The notes under the pieces were generated by a model. The model saw only the letters and a list, made by a program, of their open reading frames with translations, was not told where the DNA came from and did not search any database. DNA of 64,000 nucleotides, from contig JAECRA010000010.1 of assembly GCA_015999985.1 (NCBI GenBank), positions 1 through 64,000 of the forward strand, written 5' to 3'. The stretch is from Comamonadaceae bacterium (GTDB lineage: Bacteria > Pseudomonadota > Gammaproteobacteria > Burkholderiales > Burkholderiaceae_C). Made by a program: the position numbers and the translations under genes. Below, piece by piece: positions 20,889 to 29,645 of the stretch (position 1 is its first letter; the number at the start of each line of letters is the position of its first letter).

Positions 20889-22112
20889 ATGAACTCTTCT
20901 TTTGATCGCTCACTGCCAACTTCGCTTCGCATTCGGCGCCCTTTGGTGAGTTCCTTGGTGCTGGTAGGGCTCTTGAGCGCCCATGGTGCGTGGGCCGCCA
21001 CATGGAATATTAACTTTGCCCCCAAGCAAACGACAGGCACGCCCGCCGAGCCGGTGTTCAGCTGGACGGCGCCAGATGCCAACACCATGTTTGGCACCGT
21101 CATTGATTGCGTTGGCGGCGTTATCTCAGCTCCACCAGGTCCCGGCATGGCTGTCTACGGGTTGGACGGTCCTCCCATCCATCGAGCTTTTGTTCAGTTT
21201 GCAAACGTTTATTCGGCGCCATCCAATGTCGCTGTAACGGTAACACCTGATACCCCCGGCGGCGCGGTCAATTGCACGCTCGATACTGTTCCGACGAGCT
21301 ACAGCCCAGGCTCAGGCAGCGCTCCTCAGTACAACATTCATGCCAGCATCCGCGATGGCTGGGTGCACGGCATCTTCGCCAACGAGGATCCATCAGGCTG
21401 GCAGTTGGCGTTCTCGCCGACCAACACGGGAACAACAAGCAACACCCTATTTTTAGACCCAACCGTTGGCGGTCCTGCAATCGGCTCCCAGATAAGCTCC
21501 GGCCCTATAACTGATGGCGGGCCCGTCACAACGAATCTGTTCATGAATGGCAAGACATCGTCTGCCACGGTCGAGTATGAGTTGACCCAACCACAACCGA
21601 CCGACACCACCATTACATTCACTGTAGAAGCCGATCTGCAAGCCTACGGCACACAATATGACCCTGCCACGGGCGGCTATCAGCAGCCCGAATATACAAG
21701 CCCGAAGACGGTGACCGTCACAATTCCTGCAGGATCTACCACCGTACAGGTGTCTATCCCGGATATCGTGCCCGGCTCGCAGGTCACCATTGCGCCAGTG
21801 AGTCACAATGGCTTCAACATTGTAAACAGCCCCATTCTCATCAAAACCACGCCACTCCCGGTGGCCACAACGACAGAACCCACATCTCTCACTAATTTGG
21901 TGCCGCCGGGCGAATCAGGGGTGTTTACTCAGACCAGTCCCACCAACGTCATTGACTTCAAGGTGATACTGGACAAACCCGTTGTCCAGCCCCCAGAACC
22001 CAAGCCGCCGACTGCTGTCCCTACCGTCAATGAGTGGGGCCTGGGTCTGCTGGGCGCTTTGCTGGCTGGTTTCGCAGTTCTGAGGCGGCGCTCGTTTACG
22101 CGCCGGGGCTAA
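20889..22112 (+). CDS. Secreted protein with IPTL-CTERM sorting domain
   Basis: Signal peptide LLSAHGAWA; C-term VPTVNEWGLGLLGALLAGFAVLRRRSFTRRG. Confidence 0.85.
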   Translation: MNSSFDRSLPTSLRIRRPLVSSLVLVGLLSAHGAWAATWNINFAPKQTTGTPAEPVFSWTAPDANTMFGTVIDCVGGVISAPPGPGMAVYGLDGPPIHRAFVQFANVYSAPSNVAVTVTPDTPGGAVNCTLDTVPTSYSPGSGSAPQYNIHASIRDGWVHGIFANEDPSGWQLAFSPTNTGTTSNTLFLDPTVGGPAIGSQISSGPITDGGPVTTNLFMNGKTSSATVEYELTQPQPTDTTITFTVEADLQAYGTQYDPATGGYQQPEYTSPKTVTVTIPAGSTTVQVSIPDIVPGSQVTIAPVSHNGFNIVNSPILIKTTPLPVATTTEPTSLTNLVPPGESGVFTQTSPTNVIDFKVILDKPVVQPPEPKPPTAVPTVNEWGLGLLGALLAGFAVLRRRSFTRRG

Positions 22113-22174
22113 AGGCCCTATTCCCGGCGCCGCTTGCATGTACATAGGCGCCGGAGTATTGCTGTTTCTTCCCT

Positions 22175-22429
22175 TTGATCATGACCACCAGCCTGCTGCG
22201 CGCCAAGACTCTGCTCTCCCATTGCTTGCTGATTCCAGTCGAGCACATTGACGACGATGCGGACGTGGGCGATCTGCGCGATGTGGACAGTCTGATGTTT
22301 GAGGGCATCGTGATCGAGATTGAGAATGCCACCGGAACTCCAGTGGATGTGATGGATTTACTGCAACTCAGAACCGTCCGTGACGTGGCCAAGATTCTGG
22401 ATGGCCAGTCCTTGAACATAACGAACTGA
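22175..22429 (+). CDS. Acyl carrier protein-like protein
   Basis: 84 aa, DSL phosphopantetheine motif in RDVDSLMFEGIVIEIENATGTPVDVMDLLQLRTVRDVAKIL. Confidence 0.8.
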   Translation: MIMTTSLLRAKTLLSHCLLIPVEHIDDDADVGDLRDVDSLMFEGIVIEIENATGTPVDVMDLLQLRTVRDVAKILDGQSLNITN

Positions 22430-22446
22430 CATCGTCACCTTCGTGG

Positions 22447-23703
22447 ATGGATCCGTCCGATATCTGCAATGAACTGTATCGCCTCGCCCGTACTCGGCCA
22501 GGCGAGACTCTGCTGGATCATCACAGCGGCCGCAGGATCTGGGTGGTGCAGAACCCGCAAGACGCCCATTTGATCCTTAAGGCCAATGCGGGCAACTGGC
22601 CCAAGCATATGGCCTGGATGCGCCAGACCCTCGGACCTTCGCGCATGTCCGAGAACCATGACGCATGGACTTCCCGCAGGCAGTTGACGCAGCCGCACCT
22701 CAATCACTATGACGTGGACAAAACGGTTGATGCCTCACGCAGGGCCTTGCGCGAAGCGCTCCCCCAATTGATCGCGCAGACGGCCATCAGCACGCTGCCC
22801 GATCACCTGCTGCGCACCATGACTCTGCAGGTCCTCTCGGAAGTGCTTTTCGATATCGACTTTCGACAGACAGGCATTGACCCGCAACATCTGTTTCGCC
22901 TGTTGGAGCTTAGCGCGCAGTACGCTTTTGTGCCTGCCGGCGGTCTGACTGGTGATACGCGGCGGCAACACCTGAGTCTGTTGAATGCGGCGAAGGCCCA
23001 GCTCATGCAGGACCTGCGCGTGTTTCGTAGCGCGGAATATGCCTCCAAGCCTGTCATCCAGGAGATGTTGGCTGCCGAGGCTTCCAGCCGCCATCAAACC
23101 GACCGGTTTATTCTGGAGCAGGAGCTGATCACCCTGTTGGCAACCGGCTCAGAGACCAGCGCCAGCACCTTTGGCTGGGCCTGCCACCTGCTGGCACAGC
23201 ATCTTGACGTGCAGGACCAGCTACGCGATGAAGCACGTACTGCAGGCGCTGTATCCACGTTGATGGATGATTTCCTCGGCGAAACCATGCGGCTGTTTCC
23301 CGCCAATCCCATCCTTGCCCGTTACGCGCTGACCAGTGACCGCTTGAGTGCGGGGCAGGTGTTGCCTGGCGACGTGGCCCTCGTATCGCTGGTGGGCTTG
23401 CAAACACAGGAATCTTCACGGGAGCATCCATGGCAGCTCGATCTGTCCACGTCCCGAGCTCTGCCCAGTCGCGCGGAGCGCGGCTTCGGGACCGCCTTTG
23501 GGATGGGAGAGAGGGTGTGCGGAGGAAGGCTTTTCGCTATCACTGAAATGCGCACGTTGTTGCAGGAATTGCTGTTGCAAGCTCGGGTTCTCCCCACTGC
23601 CAACGAACCTCTGGAGCAACCGTTGGACATGCAGTGGTGCTCGCTCATGGTCAGGCTCGGCGGTCATCGCGTTCACATTCAACCGCTGCTGCCTCATTCA
23701 TGA
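22447..23703 (+). CDS. Cytochrome P450
   Basis: I-helix ATGSETSAS, ExxR GETMRLFP, heme loop FGMGERVCGGR. Confidence 0.94.
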   Translation: MDPSDICNELYRLARTRPGETLLDHHSGRRIWVVQNPQDAHLILKANAGNWPKHMAWMRQTLGPSRMSENHDAWTSRRQLTQPHLNHYDVDKTVDASRRALREALPQLIAQTAISTLPDHLLRTMTLQVLSEVLFDIDFRQTGIDPQHLFRLLELSAQYAFVPAGGLTGDTRRQHLSLLNAAKAQLMQDLRVFRSAEYASKPVIQEMLAAEASSRHQTDRFILEQELITLLATGSETSASTFGWACHLLAQHLDVQDQLRDEARTAGAVSTLMDDFLGETMRLFPANPILARYALTSDRLSAGQVLPGDVALVSLVGLQTQESSREHPWQLDLSTSRALPSRAERGFGTAFGMGERVCGGRLFAITEMRTLLQELLLQARVLPTANEPLEQPLDMQWCSLMVRLGGHRVHIQPLLPHS

Positions 23704-24452
23704 CTTCGCACCTCCAGCCTCTTTCCGCCGATCAGCATCTGGGCCTTGGGCTGCGTCCCGCCAGCAATTGGGCTTTTTGCAAGACGCGGGATGCCGTTCC
23801 CATTGCCTTGTCTGAATTCGCGGACATGGCAGGGTGGCTCCCCATCGTATTTTCCGCCGGACCGGCGCCACTGCCGCTGGCCGTGCTGGGCACTCAGCAC
23901 GGCAAAAATGATTTCCTGGATACTTCCTGCCAATGGCCTGCGCACCATGAGCCTCCCACCGCACTGAAGCTCCATCCATTCTCCTTGGGTGTTGACGCTG
24001 CAGATGCCAAGAGGACTATCGTGATGGTGGATTTGGCGGACACTCGCCTGGTTCCCCTGGAAGAAGATGAAGCCGCGAAGCCGCTCTTTACTTTTGATGG
24101 CAAGCCATCACCAACTCTGTCCTCGATTACCCAGCGACTGGGAGCACATGAATTTGCGCTGAAAGAGGCTTCCGCCCTGGGTCTGGCCCTGCAGCAAAGC
24201 GGCCTGCTGGAAGATATGCATGCAGATATCCGTACACCCGATGGCACCACCCATAGAACTCGCACGTTCCGGAGCGTGAGCGGGTCGAAGTTTCGAAATT
24301 TACCGACCTCTGAACTGGAACGCTGGTTCCGCCAAGGCTGGACAGATGCCATCGCGCTGCACCTGGCCAGTCTCAGGCGCTGGGTCCAGCTGTTTGAAAG
24401 GCATCAGCTCAATATCACGGTCTCAGCCTCTGCTTCGAATGCAAATGACTGA
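23700..24452 (+). CDS. SapC-like family protein
   Basis: VPIALSEFADMAGWLPIVFSAGPAPLPLAVLGTQHGKNDFLDTSCQWPAHHEP...HPFSLG; start overlaps the P450 stop (ATGA). Confidence 0.75.
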   Translation: MTSHLQPLSADQHLGLGLRPASNWAFCKTRDAVPIALSEFADMAGWLPIVFSAGPAPLPLAVLGTQHGKNDFLDTSCQWPAHHEPPTALKLHPFSLGVDAADAKRTIVMVDLADTRLVPLEEDEAAKPLFTFDGKPSPTLSSITQRLGAHEFALKEASALGLALQQSGLLEDMHADIRTPDGTTHRTRTFRSVSGSKFRNLPTSELERWFRQGWTDAIALHLASLRRWVQLFERHQLNITVSASASNAND

Positions 24453-26067
24453 AGCGGGCTCAGTGCGCCCGCTGATTCTCAGCCTGGCTGAGGCCCTGGA
24501 GCACGCTGCGGCCAGTCGGACGGGTTTACGCATCTTCGACGGCAAGGGCGCATTGGCAGCGCAGGCAAGCTACTTGGAGCTGTTTGTGCAGGCGCGGGCA
24601 CGGGCAACGCAATTGCGTTGCCTCCCCCGGACAGGACTGATGCCGCCAGTGGTCGGCCTGATAGCCCACACGCACCTGTCGTTCATAGTCAACTTCATGG
24701 CCTGCCAGTGCGCTGGCCTTCTCCCGTGTCCAATACCGCCGCCCACCGTGGCTCTGGGCATCGAGACTTATGTACAACGCGTCAGGCGCATGTTGTCAGC
24801 CGTGCAGGCTAAGGCACTGCTGCTCGATGACACCCATGCTCCATTACAAAGCCATTTCGAGCGTTCCGCAGAGCCGGAAATCAAGGGCCTGTCTTTGATG
24901 ACAACGCGCTCTTTGCCAACTGCCGATGAGACTGTGGATTTGCGGCCACTTCAAGGCAATGAGGGCGCCTACATTCAGTTTTCGTCCGGCACCACAAGCG
25001 CTCCCAAGGGCATAGAAATATCGCAACGTGCGATATGCCACAACCTGAACGGCATTCTGCATGCGGGCCTCTGCATCCAACCTGGTGATCGCGCGTTTTC
25101 ATGGCTGCCGCTCTACCACGACATGGGCTTGGTGGGTTTTCTGCTCGCGCCAATCATGGGCGCCGTGCCGCTGGACTTGCTCCCTCCGCAGGTCTTTGCG
25201 CGCAGGCCTCAACTTTGGCCCAAGCTTATGGCGGAACTGCAAAGCACTATCTGTTTTGCTCCCAGTTTTGCCTGGAGACTTGCCGCAGACAAAACGCCAC
25301 CTGAAGAGGCTGAGGGTATTCGCTTGAATCTGCGCGTGGCAGGCGTCGGGGGCGACGTTGTACGCATGCACGACCTGGATCGGTTTGCGGAGCGGTTTGG
25401 AGCCAGTGGCTTCTCGGTCAGGCAGTTTCAGCCTTGCTATGGCCTGGCCGAAGCCACGCTTGCCGTCAGTATGGGACCGGTCCGTACGGACGAGGAGGGC
25501 AAGCTTGCAAGCGGAGAACCCTTACCCGGATGGGAGGTTCGAATTGTTGATGAAACCGGTGCGGTGCTGTCCACACGGCAGGCCGGCCGCATCCAGATTC
25601 GAGGCCTCGCATTGATGACTGGATACTGGCAAGGCGGTCACCTCTCGCCCGTGCAGCCAGACGAATGGTTCCTGACCGAAGATCTGGGCTACCTTACGCC
25701 CACAGGCGAACTGGTGGTGACCGGTCGGCTGCAATCGCTGCTGGTCTTGCGTGGGAGTAATGTCCACGCAGAGGCCATAGAGGACGCTGTGTGCGCCGCT
25801 TTGCACCTGTCCCATGGCACGGTGCTGGCCTACCAAGAAATTCCAGAGCAGCCCTTATCCACCGGACTGGTTGTCTTGGTCGAGTGCTCATTGCAGGACG
25901 CAGAGCAGCGCGAGCAATGGATGGTGACCGCACGAAAAGCTGCATTCCACGTGAGCAGGGACGCTGCCGAAATCCGGCTGGTCCCGCCGCGCACGGTGAA
26001 ACTGACCACCTCCGGAAAGATTGCGCGGCAGACTACCTTAGACCATGTCCGTAAAGTCCATGACTGA
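24445..26067 (+). CDS. Fatty-acyl-AMP ligase (FAAL-type adenylating enzyme)
   Basis: QFSSGTTSAPKGIEIS, SWLPLYHDMGLVGFLLAP, YGLAEATLAVS, TEDLGYLTPTGELVVTGR; overlaps the SapC-like stop. Confidence 0.92.
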   Translation: MTEAGSVRPLILSLAEALEHAAASRTGLRIFDGKGALAAQASYLELFVQARARATQLRCLPRTGLMPPVVGLIAHTHLSFIVNFMACQCAGLLPCPIPPPTVALGIETYVQRVRRMLSAVQAKALLLDDTHAPLQSHFERSAEPEIKGLSLMTTRSLPTADETVDLRPLQGNEGAYIQFSSGTTSAPKGIEISQRAICHNLNGILHAGLCIQPGDRAFSWLPLYHDMGLVGFLLAPIMGAVPLDLLPPQVFARRPQLWPKLMAELQSTICFAPSFAWRLAADKTPPEEAEGIRLNLRVAGVGGDVVRMHDLDRFAERFGASGFSVRQFQPCYGLAEATLAVSMGPVRTDEEGKLASGEPLPGWEVRIVDETGAVLSTRQAGRIQIRGLALMTGYWQGGHLSPVQPDEWFLTEDLGYLTPTGELVVTGRLQSLLVLRGSNVHAEAIEDAVCAALHLSHGTVLAYQEIPEQPLSTGLVVLVECSLQDAEQREQWMVTARKAAFHVSRDAAEIRLVPPRTVKLTTSGKIARQTTLDHVRKVHD

Positions 26068-27280
26068 TCCCGTTACATCCACAGGACCGGGGGGCCCAGC
26101 CTTGCCGCAACTCGTCCGTCTGCTGGCCCAGGACGCGCCAACCGACTGGTCATGGATAGGTCCTGACGCCCGGGCCAGCCTGAACACCGCTGTGCCTATG
26201 GCAGAGGCTGATCAAGTACCCGCACTTCTGACACGTCCAGGCGTACAGATGTGGGGCGTCTATGTGGCCGATCGGTTGCAGGGCGTCTACCTCTGCAGTG
26301 ATCATGCTCAGCATCATGTGACACGTGTTTCATACGCGCCTGCCCCACAGGCATCTGGCCTCTGGCTGCTTGAGCACACCTTTGGGCAGCTGACGGAAAC
26401 TCTGTTGTCTGCTGGTGCGCAAAAAGTATCGGTTCATCTGTTTGCAGGAATGATCCGGCGGCTGTGGCCCTTGTTCCGCCTGAACAAGCGGTTCTTTCTC
26501 GAAGGCCGACTGCGCCAGGAGTGGCAGCCTGCTCTGCAACGCAACGAAGACGTGTTCATCATCTCCGCTCTGGCACAGGAAAGTATGCGGCCGGAACCCG
26601 GAACATTGTGGTTGAACACCCATGCAAGAACTTCAGGTCAGCGCTTCTTCAGCAGTTGGGCCACTTCTCAAGCTAGCGCCCCGTTGCCCGAAACCAATGC
26701 GCGGGGCTCTACGCTTGTCGACACCGCAGAATATCAATTGCGCACACTTGCCGCCAAGGACGTTAACGAGACCCTGGTTGGCTTGCTGAACTCCCCCCAG
26801 TTGGTGGGAAGTATGAATCTGCCGCGCTTTACATTCAACTTACCCAGTTCACGGGCGCTGCTGGCCAGCTTCGACCGGAACTTCAATCAGTTCATCGGCA
26901 TATTCAAACGAACGGATGGCGAACTTATCGGTTTCTACACCGTCCTGGTCAACGAGCGTGCGCGACAGGCCCATCTAGCCCTGGGCATCCATTCCAGTGA
27001 AGCTGCAGCGTCGCGCGTCATGGTGGACACCATCACGCCGTTGACGGACAGTTATTTCGAGCGCTTTGCAATTCAGAAGATCATTGGCAATGTGCTTGTT
27101 TCGAACCGCCGGATGCTGCTTAGTCTTTCGCACAACTACACGTTCCTGTTCGAAGCCGTGTTGCGTCAAGAATGCGTCAGTGACCAAGGCCGACTGGATG
27201 TGGTGGTGTTCTCCACATTCCGAGACTTAGCTCTACGTCCCAGGTTAGGGAGACTTACACCCGTGCGAGGCGAGGCGTAA
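26045..27280 (+). CDS. Putative double-GNAT-like acyltransferase
   Basis: Two halves with similar motifs: FFLEGRLRQEW...EDVFIISALAQE and FLFEAVLRQEC...LDVVVFSTFRD; true start may be 26060. Confidence 0.6.
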   Translation: MSVKSMTDPVTSTGPGGPALPQLVRLLAQDAPTDWSWIGPDARASLNTAVPMAEADQVPALLTRPGVQMWGVYVADRLQGVYLCSDHAQHHVTRVSYAPAPQASGLWLLEHTFGQLTETLLSAGAQKVSVHLFAGMIRRLWPLFRLNKRFFLEGRLRQEWQPALQRNEDVFIISALAQESMRPEPGTLWLNTHARTSGQRFFSSWATSQASAPLPETNARGSTLVDTAEYQLRTLAAKDVNETLVGLLNSPQLVGSMNLPRFTFNLPSSRALLASFDRNFNQFIGIFKRTDGELIGFYTVLVNERARQAHLALGIHSSEAAASRVMVDTITPLTDSYFERFAIQKIIGNVLVSNRRMLLSLSHNYTFLFEAVLRQECVSDQGRLDVVVFSTFRDLALRPRLGRLTPVRGEA

Positions 27281-27453
27281 ATCAAAAAAATCGAACGACT
27301 GCTAAGAGATGTTTGAGGCGAACTTGATCCGGCATCACGAAAAGATTGTTTCCAATCTGGAGAAAGACTTGTTCTGAGTTGGTGGTTTTAAACACCCCCT
27401 TGTAGGCGCAAACTACGTCTTACGGAGCCGGCCACTAGCCTTCCAAGCCAAAA

Positions 27454-27505
27454 GCCTCCTCCGCGATGAGTCCGAAAAGTAAAGCGGATTCATTGAAGAG
27501 GAGGC
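27454..27505 (+). ncRNA. Structured 5'UTR hairpin (copy 2)
   Basis: Same sequence as 17134-17185. Confidence 0.5.
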
Positions 27506-27556
27506 CGCCTGTTGGGCAGTCTCGCTGGACCAAAGATTCACTCAAAGGAAAAGATC

Positions 27557-27859
27557 ATGCAAGTTAAAAAAATCGCCCTCGCTTCCCTGTTCGCCGTGGT
27601 TCTGTCTGGTAACGCTTTTGCAGCGCAACCTGCGTCTGGGGAAGGCCCTCTGTTTCTGAACGAAGCCTCGGGAGTGAGCACATTGACTCGCGAAGCCGTG
27701 CGTCAGCAAGCCATTGCCACCCCGCCTGCTACAGATGCCTATAACGCATTCGCAGTCGATACCTCTGTGCATGGAGATGTCACCCGTGCCGAAGTGCGTG
27801 AGTCAACTCGTGATGCCATTGCCCATGGCTTCCAAGTGAAAAGCGGCGAATTTGCCTAA
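27557..27859 (+). CDS. Small secreted protein, DUF4148-like (copy 2)
   Basis: Identical to 17237..17539. Confidence 0.8.
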   Translation: MQVKKIALASLFAVVLSGNAFAAQPASGEGPLFLNEASGVSTLTREAVRQQAIATPPATDAYNAFAVDTSVHGDVTRAEVRESTRDAIAHGFQVKSGEFA

Positions 27860-27896
27860 GGGCACCTGAAGCGGCCTGCAACGAAGCCGCGCAGAC

Positions 27897-27931
27897 CAAA
27901 AGAAACGAGATGCTTGTCATCTCGTTTTTTC
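27897..27931 (+). terminator. Terminator of small secreted protein copy 2
   Basis: gaaacgagatg-cttgt-catctcgttttttc; diverges from copy 1 in the descending arm. Confidence 0.75.
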
Positions 27932-27968
27932 TTGCTCCGCAGATCGTGCTCGGACCTGCAGGACTTCA

Positions 27969-28066
27969 AGTGTGAGCGGCACGCCGGCGGCCGCTCCCGC
28001 CACGTTGTTGCCAGCTGGCACCGCCCTGCAGCCCAACTTTCTTCAGTCCACCTCGCCAACCGAGCA
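27969..28066 (+). pseudogene. Fragment of an LRR/IPTL-CTERM gene homologous to 19.60-19.69 kb
   Basis: SVSGTPAAAPATLLPAGTALQPNFLQSTSPTE vs QLSGTPPAAPASLLPGGTVLCPNFLHTPSPTD. Confidence 0.8.
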
Positions 28067-28190
28067 ACGTGGTCGATTGGTGTGAGCTACCTGGCGCATA
28101 GCGCATGGTTGGGAGGGCGAGGCGAGAGTCAGGCGGAGCATATGCAGCATATGCAGCGTTCCGACTCCTGTTCACTGGCTAGCAAAGAAA

Positions 28191-29645
28191 TCAGGAGTCA
28201 TCGGGTCTGGGCCACCCTCCGGCCAGTGCCTTGTAGAGAGCAATGCTCGATCGCACCGCATTGATCTGGCTCTGCGCTTTGGCATCTTGTGCGGCCAGTT
28301 GCTCCCGTTGAGCGTCCAGCACTTCATACAGGCTCAGAGTGCCGCCCCTGTACATGCGCTGTGCCAACGCTTGCGCCTCGTCCCGCTGCATCGAAGTAGC
28401 GTCCAACAGGACCCATTCCTCCCTGGCTCTATGGGTTTGAACCAGTGCGTTCTCGGTTTCCTCCAGGGCGAGCAGAACACCTTGCTGATATTGGGCAAGG
28501 GCCTGGGCTGCGCCGGCTTCGCTTGCAGCGATGCGAGCTCGGACGCGGCCGACGTCGAGAAACGACCAGTCAATGCCTAGAAAGGCGCTGTGGTTGGCGG
28601 ATCTACCAGTGAATAAGTCACCACCTGCCAGCGTAAAGCTCCCAAGCACTCCGCCAAGAGATATGCGGGGGAACAAATCTGCCGTCGCTACGCCAATTCG
28701 CGCAGTGGCTGCGTGCAGCCGCGCTTCGGCTGCTGCCAAGTCCGGGCGCCTGCGTAAGAGTTCAGCGGGTGTGCCTGGCGTCAGGCTGGGGGGCATTGTC
28801 GGCAAAGATCCGGTGCTATCCAGCTGAGCGATCAGGTCTCCGGGCGAGAGGCCTAGCAGCACTGCAAGGCGATGTTCAAGCGTGGCGACCTGCAGATGCA
28901 ATGAGGGAAGGCGCGCCTGCGTGCTCATCAGTTGCGCTCGAGCGCGCGTCACGTCCAGTGCGGTGCCGCTGCCAGCAGCCCATCGGCGCTCGACCAGCCG
29001 AGAGGTATCGCGCTGATTCTGTTCGGCCGCTTGCGCGATGCGAAGACGCCATTGCGCGCCGCGCAGCTGGGTATAGGTGTCGGCCACCTGCGCTGCAATC
29101 AGGACCTGCAAGGCAGCGACGTCTGCGTGAGAGGCTTGAACCTCAGCGCGCTGAATTTCGATGGCTCGCTTCAAGCGCCCTACCCAATCGATTTCCCAGG
29201 TGGCGGCGATGCCTGCACTGTAAGCGCGGGTAGATTGCGCCTGACCCGGACTGACCTGGTCTATGCTGAGCTTTTGCTGCGTAGCATCTCCACTCATCTT
29301 CACCGTGGGCAGACGATCCACTTGCGAATGCACCAGCAGAGCTTGCGCAGATTCAAGTCTTGCCATGGCCGCACCTACATCGTGATTGCCCTGCAACGCT
29401 TGCTGTACCAAACGCGTAAGTTGCGCATCGCCAAACTGACGCCAGAAATCCGCTTCGCGAACGTCCGTGGACGTCAATGTCGAGCGGTCTTGCCCGAGTC
29501 CTTCCTCCTGTCGCGCAAATTGCGCGGGCACTGTGCTGTCAGCCGGGGGACGCTGGAAATCTGGTCCAACGGACGCGCACCCGGAAATCAAGAGGGTGCA
29601 GGCGAGCGCTGCGACGCTAAGGGATGAGGTCTTAAACATGGGCAT
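28191..29645 (-). CDS. RND efflux outer membrane lipoprotein (NodT/OprM family)
   Basis: LLISGCASVGPDFQRPPA; ELLRRRPDLAAAEARLHAATARIGVATADLFPRISLGG. Confidence 0.93.
   Translation of the reverse strand: MPMFKTSSLSVAALACTLLISGCASVGPDFQRPPADSTVPAQFARQEEGLGQDRSTLTSTDVREADFWRQFGDAQLTRLVQQALQGNHDVGAAMARLESAQALLVHSQVDRLPTVKMSGDATQQKLSIDQVSPGQAQSTRAYSAGIAATWEIDWVGRLKRAIEIQRAEVQASHADVAALQVLIAAQVADTYTQLRGAQWRLRIAQAAEQNQRDTSRLVERRWAAGSGTALDVTRARAQLMSTQARLPSLHLQVATLEHRLAVLLGLSPGDLIAQLDSTGSLPTMPPSLTPGTPAELLRRRPDLAAAEARLHAATARIGVATADLFPRISLGGVLGSFTLAGGDLFTGRSANHSAFLGIDWSFLDVGRVRARIAASEAGAAQALAQYQQGVLLALEETENALVQTHRAREEWVLLDATSMQRDEAQALAQRMYRGGTLSLYEVLDAQREQLAAQDAKAQSQINAVRSSIALYKALAGGWPRPDDS

Larger units (their letters stand above)
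27405..27927 (+). repeat. 523-bp direct repeat, copy 2
   Basis: No mismatch seen against 17085-17607. Confidence 0.97.

Noticed and set aside
28138-28154. catatgcag tandem duplicate (gcatatgcagcatatgcag) before the RND operon end
   Set aside because: Only two 9-bp units; too short to call a repeat array.
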